Source of the DNA: Russula earlei
Taxonomy: Eukaryota > Basidiomycota > Agaricomycetes > Russulales > Russulaceae
Length of the DNA: 22,601 nt
Direction: 5' to 3'
Assembly (NCBI GenBank): GCA_025769875.1
Contig: JAGFNK010000767.1
Location: 1-22,601 of the forward strand
The translations under genes were made by a program, and so were the position numbers. Position 1 is the first letter of the stretch. Every line of letters begins with the position of its first letter. The notes under the pieces were generated by a model. It did not search any database. It saw nothing but the letters and a program-made list of their open reading frames with translations, and was not told the origin of the DNA. Of the stretch, positions 19,838 through 22,601 are shown piece by piece.

Positions 19838-21780
19838 CAAATCAGTATGATACAAAGAAAAATCAATTACCCCAAAGCTTTTACCAAGAATATCCGCTCC
19901 CCATCCATTGCCTTGAAAGTTACCCTTGTGGGGAAGACGAGTGGCAAATAAATTGGTGCAAGAGCCCTACTTGATAGTGGGGCCAAAGGAATGATAATCC
20001 ATGAACATTTTGCACAAAAACACCACCTGCACCTCTGAACCATGCCCAAACCCTTGCCAGCACAAAATGTGGATGGAACACAGAATGCTAATGGACTAAT
20101 ACACTTTAGCACCATCCAAAGACTTTGCATCCAAGCACACACAGGCGCTACTCATGATGAACAGGCAGAATTCCTTGTCACTAACATTGGAGACCATGAC
20201 ATCATCCTAGGAACAGATTGGTTACAACACCATAACCCAGATATCAATTGGGCAAATGATACAATCATGCTGAAGAACTGCCCCCAAACCTGTCTTACCA
20301 TGCACCCAAGCATAACTATTGCATCTGCATCTGGAACGCGGAATTACCCAATACAAGTGCTTACTTTCCCCAAGGAAGAAGAACCCAAGTTCATAGATAT
20401 CGCTGCACTAATCCTCCCAGATACTGAAAGATTATCAAACCTATATGTGAATGAACAAATCTACAATGCCTTTAGACCAGCAACAATTAGCATACAAGCA
20501 AAGTCAATGACATCCACCAAGTTAGCAACATCTGAAACACCACGGAAAACACTAGATGAGCTCATTCCCCCCAATTCCTGAAATGGTGAAAGGTGTTTGA
20601 TGAACAAGCCTCCCAATGCCTTCCTGCTCACCAACCATGGGACCATGCAATCAATCTGAAACCAGGAGCCACCTGATGTGATTGTGGCATTTATTGACTT
20701 ACTACAAAGGAATTACAAGCCCTAAAAGAATATCTAGATGAACATCTGAAGAGAGGCACTATCCAACCATCAAAAGCAGCTATTGCCAGTCCATTCTTCT
20801 TTGTAGAAAAGAAAGGAGGGACTTTATGACCAGTACAAGATTACAGAGCCCTGAATACAGCAACTATCAAGGATGCATACCCACTACCACTGATTCCTGA
20901 ATTAATTGACAAACTCCAAGGAGCCCAATACTTCACCAAGTTTGATGTACGATGGGGATACAACAATATCCGCCTAAGAGAAGGCGATGAACACCTCACG
21001 GCATTCAAGACACCATTAGGACTCTTTGAACCTCTGATAATGACCTTTGGCCTCTGCAATGCCCCAGCCACTTTCCAATGTTTTATGAACACTATTCTAG
21101 TGGAATACATTGCCACCGAACAAGTGGTTGTTTATCTAGACGATATATTGATCATGGCACAAACCTTGAATGAATTAGATAATTGGACACATAAGGTCCT
21201 GAAGACACTCCAAGACCACAACCTATATTTGAAACTGGAGAAGTGTGCATTTTGACAAACCTCTATCAGCTACCTGGGCATCAATATCTCCCAAGGACAA
21301 ATATCCATGGATTGGGACAAGTTGCTAGGCATTACAAAATGGCCTACTCCAACCAATGTTACCAAAGTACAAGAATTTTTAGGATTCTGCAACTTCTATC
21401 AATGATTTATCCACCAATACTCATGGATGGCACAACCCTTGTTTAATTTAACAAAGAAAGAAAACCCCTTCAAATGGGAGGATGATGAAGAACAAGCATT
21501 TAGAAGATTAATCCAGGCATTCATGACAGCCCCAGTCCTCATATTACCTGATCATACTAAACCCTTTAAACTCATCTGCAATGCCAGCGACTTTGCAGTT
21601 GGCTCAATTTTAGAACAACCAGATGAATTTAACAGATATCACCCAGTAGCCTATTTTTTGAAATCCTTGGACCCTGCACAATGAAATTACATGATCTATG
21701 ATAAAGAACTCCTTGCCATCATCTCATCCCTCTGGCATTTCTGACACTACATTGTGTCAAGACACATACTGCTGATCACT
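19838..21780 (+). pseudogene. Decayed Ty3/gypsy retrotransposon pol region
   Basis: Order of remains: aspartic protease (ALLDSGA at about 19964-19984, then HDIILGTDWL near 20192), connecting region, reverse transcriptase (ASPFFFVEKKGG near 20786-20821, then PVQDYRALN, TFGLCNAPATFQ near 21043, and catalytic YLDD near 21133), and RNase H (NASDFAVGSI, then YDKELLAIISSL). This protease-RT-RNase H order and these motifs are those of Ty3/gypsy elements. It is broken: in-frame stops lie at 19949, 20036, 20587, 20674, 20695, 20827, 21253, 21403, 21682 and 21742, plus a one-base frame change near the C run at 20567-20572. The first RNase H aspartate appears as Asn (CNASD). No gag is recognisable upstream, and no integrase follows. 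The element is a 5'- and 3'-incomplete fossil. Confidence 0.93.
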
Positions 21781-22601
21781 AAGGACTCAAGAGCAGGTGG
21801 GCAAGGGTCAGAACAGATGGTACGCGGCATAGGCAGCGTTGAACAGGAGGACAAGCCAAATAACTAGAAGGTACCAGATGGAGACTGGTACATGTTGCAG
21901 GAGGCAGAGGTGAAGACTGGAGGCCAGTGCAGCAAAGGGGCTTTAGACAAGGTGGTCATTGAAGAGTACCTTGAGGACAAGAGAAGGCTTTAAACTGAGC
22001 GGTTGCAGGGGAGTACCCAGGAAGATGAGAGTATCACAAATGGACAGTCTGATGACTGCCATGCTACATTGGGGCTTATATACAGTGTACAGGATCGATT
22101 ACAAAGAACTGGAACTATTCTAGACCCTTTGGTACCATCCTATAGGACTACAAAGGCATAAACTTGCTTGTGTCAAGTTTCAGGCTTACTGAGCATATTA
22201 CTGATCATTGTGGAGCGATGACATCATTATGATGTCACTGTGGATTGCTTAGTGAGCCTGTGAGGTCACTGTGGAGTCACTCAGTCAGCCATGATGTCAT
22301 TGGAGCCTTGATGATGTCAGATGAGTTATGTAACAGTTTCTAGGAGTTTGTGCCACTGTTTCAGGTTCTTGGTGGCTGGGTGGCCATGTGGCTGCCATGC
22401 GATGATTACCTGATTAGGAAACGGGTGCCTGGTCATGTTATAGTAGTGCCTTTGCAATAGTGATATCTTGCACCATAGGAGGGGTAGCCCAAGAAACGGA
22501 AGTGAGTTGGCAATGCAAAGTGAGGGAGGTCTCTCTTGAGTGAAATAGGACAATATATGGCCAGGACCTGGCCTTGGTTTGTAACACCTTGAAGAGGCTC
22601 C
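21781..22601. other. Unassigned repeat-like DNA after the pol fossil
   Basis: The retroelement frame loses family similarity after LLIT near 21780. What follows stays open in places (for instance VPDGDWYMLQEAEVKTGG near 21873) but matches no RNase H or integrase I know. A TATA-like TTATATA lies at 22076-22082, then AT-rich, CpG-poor DNA. It may be a long terminal repeat or another element inserted into, or joined to, the pol fossil. The window ends before a second boundary can be seen. Confidence 0.4.
22230..22322 (+). repeat. Degenerate 31-bp tandem repeats
   Basis: Units begin at 22230, 22261 and 22292, spaced exactly 31 bp. They open with TGATGTCACTGTGGA, TGAGGTCACTGTGGA and TGATGTCATTGGAG, with weaker similarity across the rest of the unit. 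Related octamers TGACATCA (22219-22226) and TGATGTCA (22312-22319) flank them. The function is unknown; the array lies in the unassigned repeat-like DNA. Confidence 0.6.

Noticed and set aside
1..22601. Biosynthetic cluster, defence system or other multi-gene system
   Set aside because: The genes are unrelated housekeeping or regulatory genes on mixed strands, with no core biosynthetic enzyme, toxin pair or CRISPR-like array.

Overview
The window reads as nuclear DNA of a basidiomycete fungus, most likely an Agaricomycete. Coding regions are CpG-rich and split by many short introns (46 to 70 nt), and the recognisable genes (a fungal homeodomain protein with an RTLTTPHQ-type homeodomain, a BRD7/BRD9-like bromodomain protein, a TOPORS-like RING protein and a PMS1-type MutL protein) fit that group. 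The genus cannot be named from the sequence alone. Gene models were built by hand from reading-frame continuity, splice signals and conserved motifs; in each of the six main models the summed exon length is an exact multiple of three.

Layout. 1-1204: no gene seen. 1205-2004 (+): four-exon, 208-aa membrane protein of unknown function. 2447-4603 (-): five-exon, 653-aa bromodomain plus DUF3512-like protein, a candidate SWI/SNF-type chromatin subunit. 4604-7919: about 3.3 kb with no convincing gene, ending in a pyrimidine-rich tract before the homeodomain gene. 7920-9499 (+): four-exon, 463-aa homeodomain transcription factor with a 12-nt exon inside the homeobox. 10284-12708 (-): seven-exon, 693-aa RING E3 ligase of TOPORS type. 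12897-16502 (-): ten-exon, 1022-aa PMS1 (human PMS2 counterpart), the endonuclease subunit of MutL-alpha. 16759-17219 (+): small three-exon helical protein divergent from PMS1. 17.2-18.5 kb: weak evidence for a minus-strand membrane-protein gene.

From about 18.6 kb to the end the DNA changes character: it becomes AT-richer and almost free of CpG, and it is made of mobile-element remains. There is a 554-bp element with 99-bp terminal inverted repeats and TTA target duplications (PIF/Harbinger-like), then a decayed Ty3/gypsy pol region (protease, reverse transcriptase, RNase H) whose in-frame stops are nearly all TGA, as expected from CGA to TGA decay, then about 0.8 kb of unassigned repeat-like DNA with degenerate 31-bp tandem repeats.

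The genes are not an operon or a cluster with one shared job. Several are nuclear (chromatin reading, transcription, ubiquitin or SUMO ligation, mismatch repair), but this is ordinary gene adjacency. No clearly new multi-gene system was found. The most unusual signals are three GC-AG introns among 27 modelled introns, the homeobox microexon, and the sharp boundary into CpG-depleted transposon DNA.
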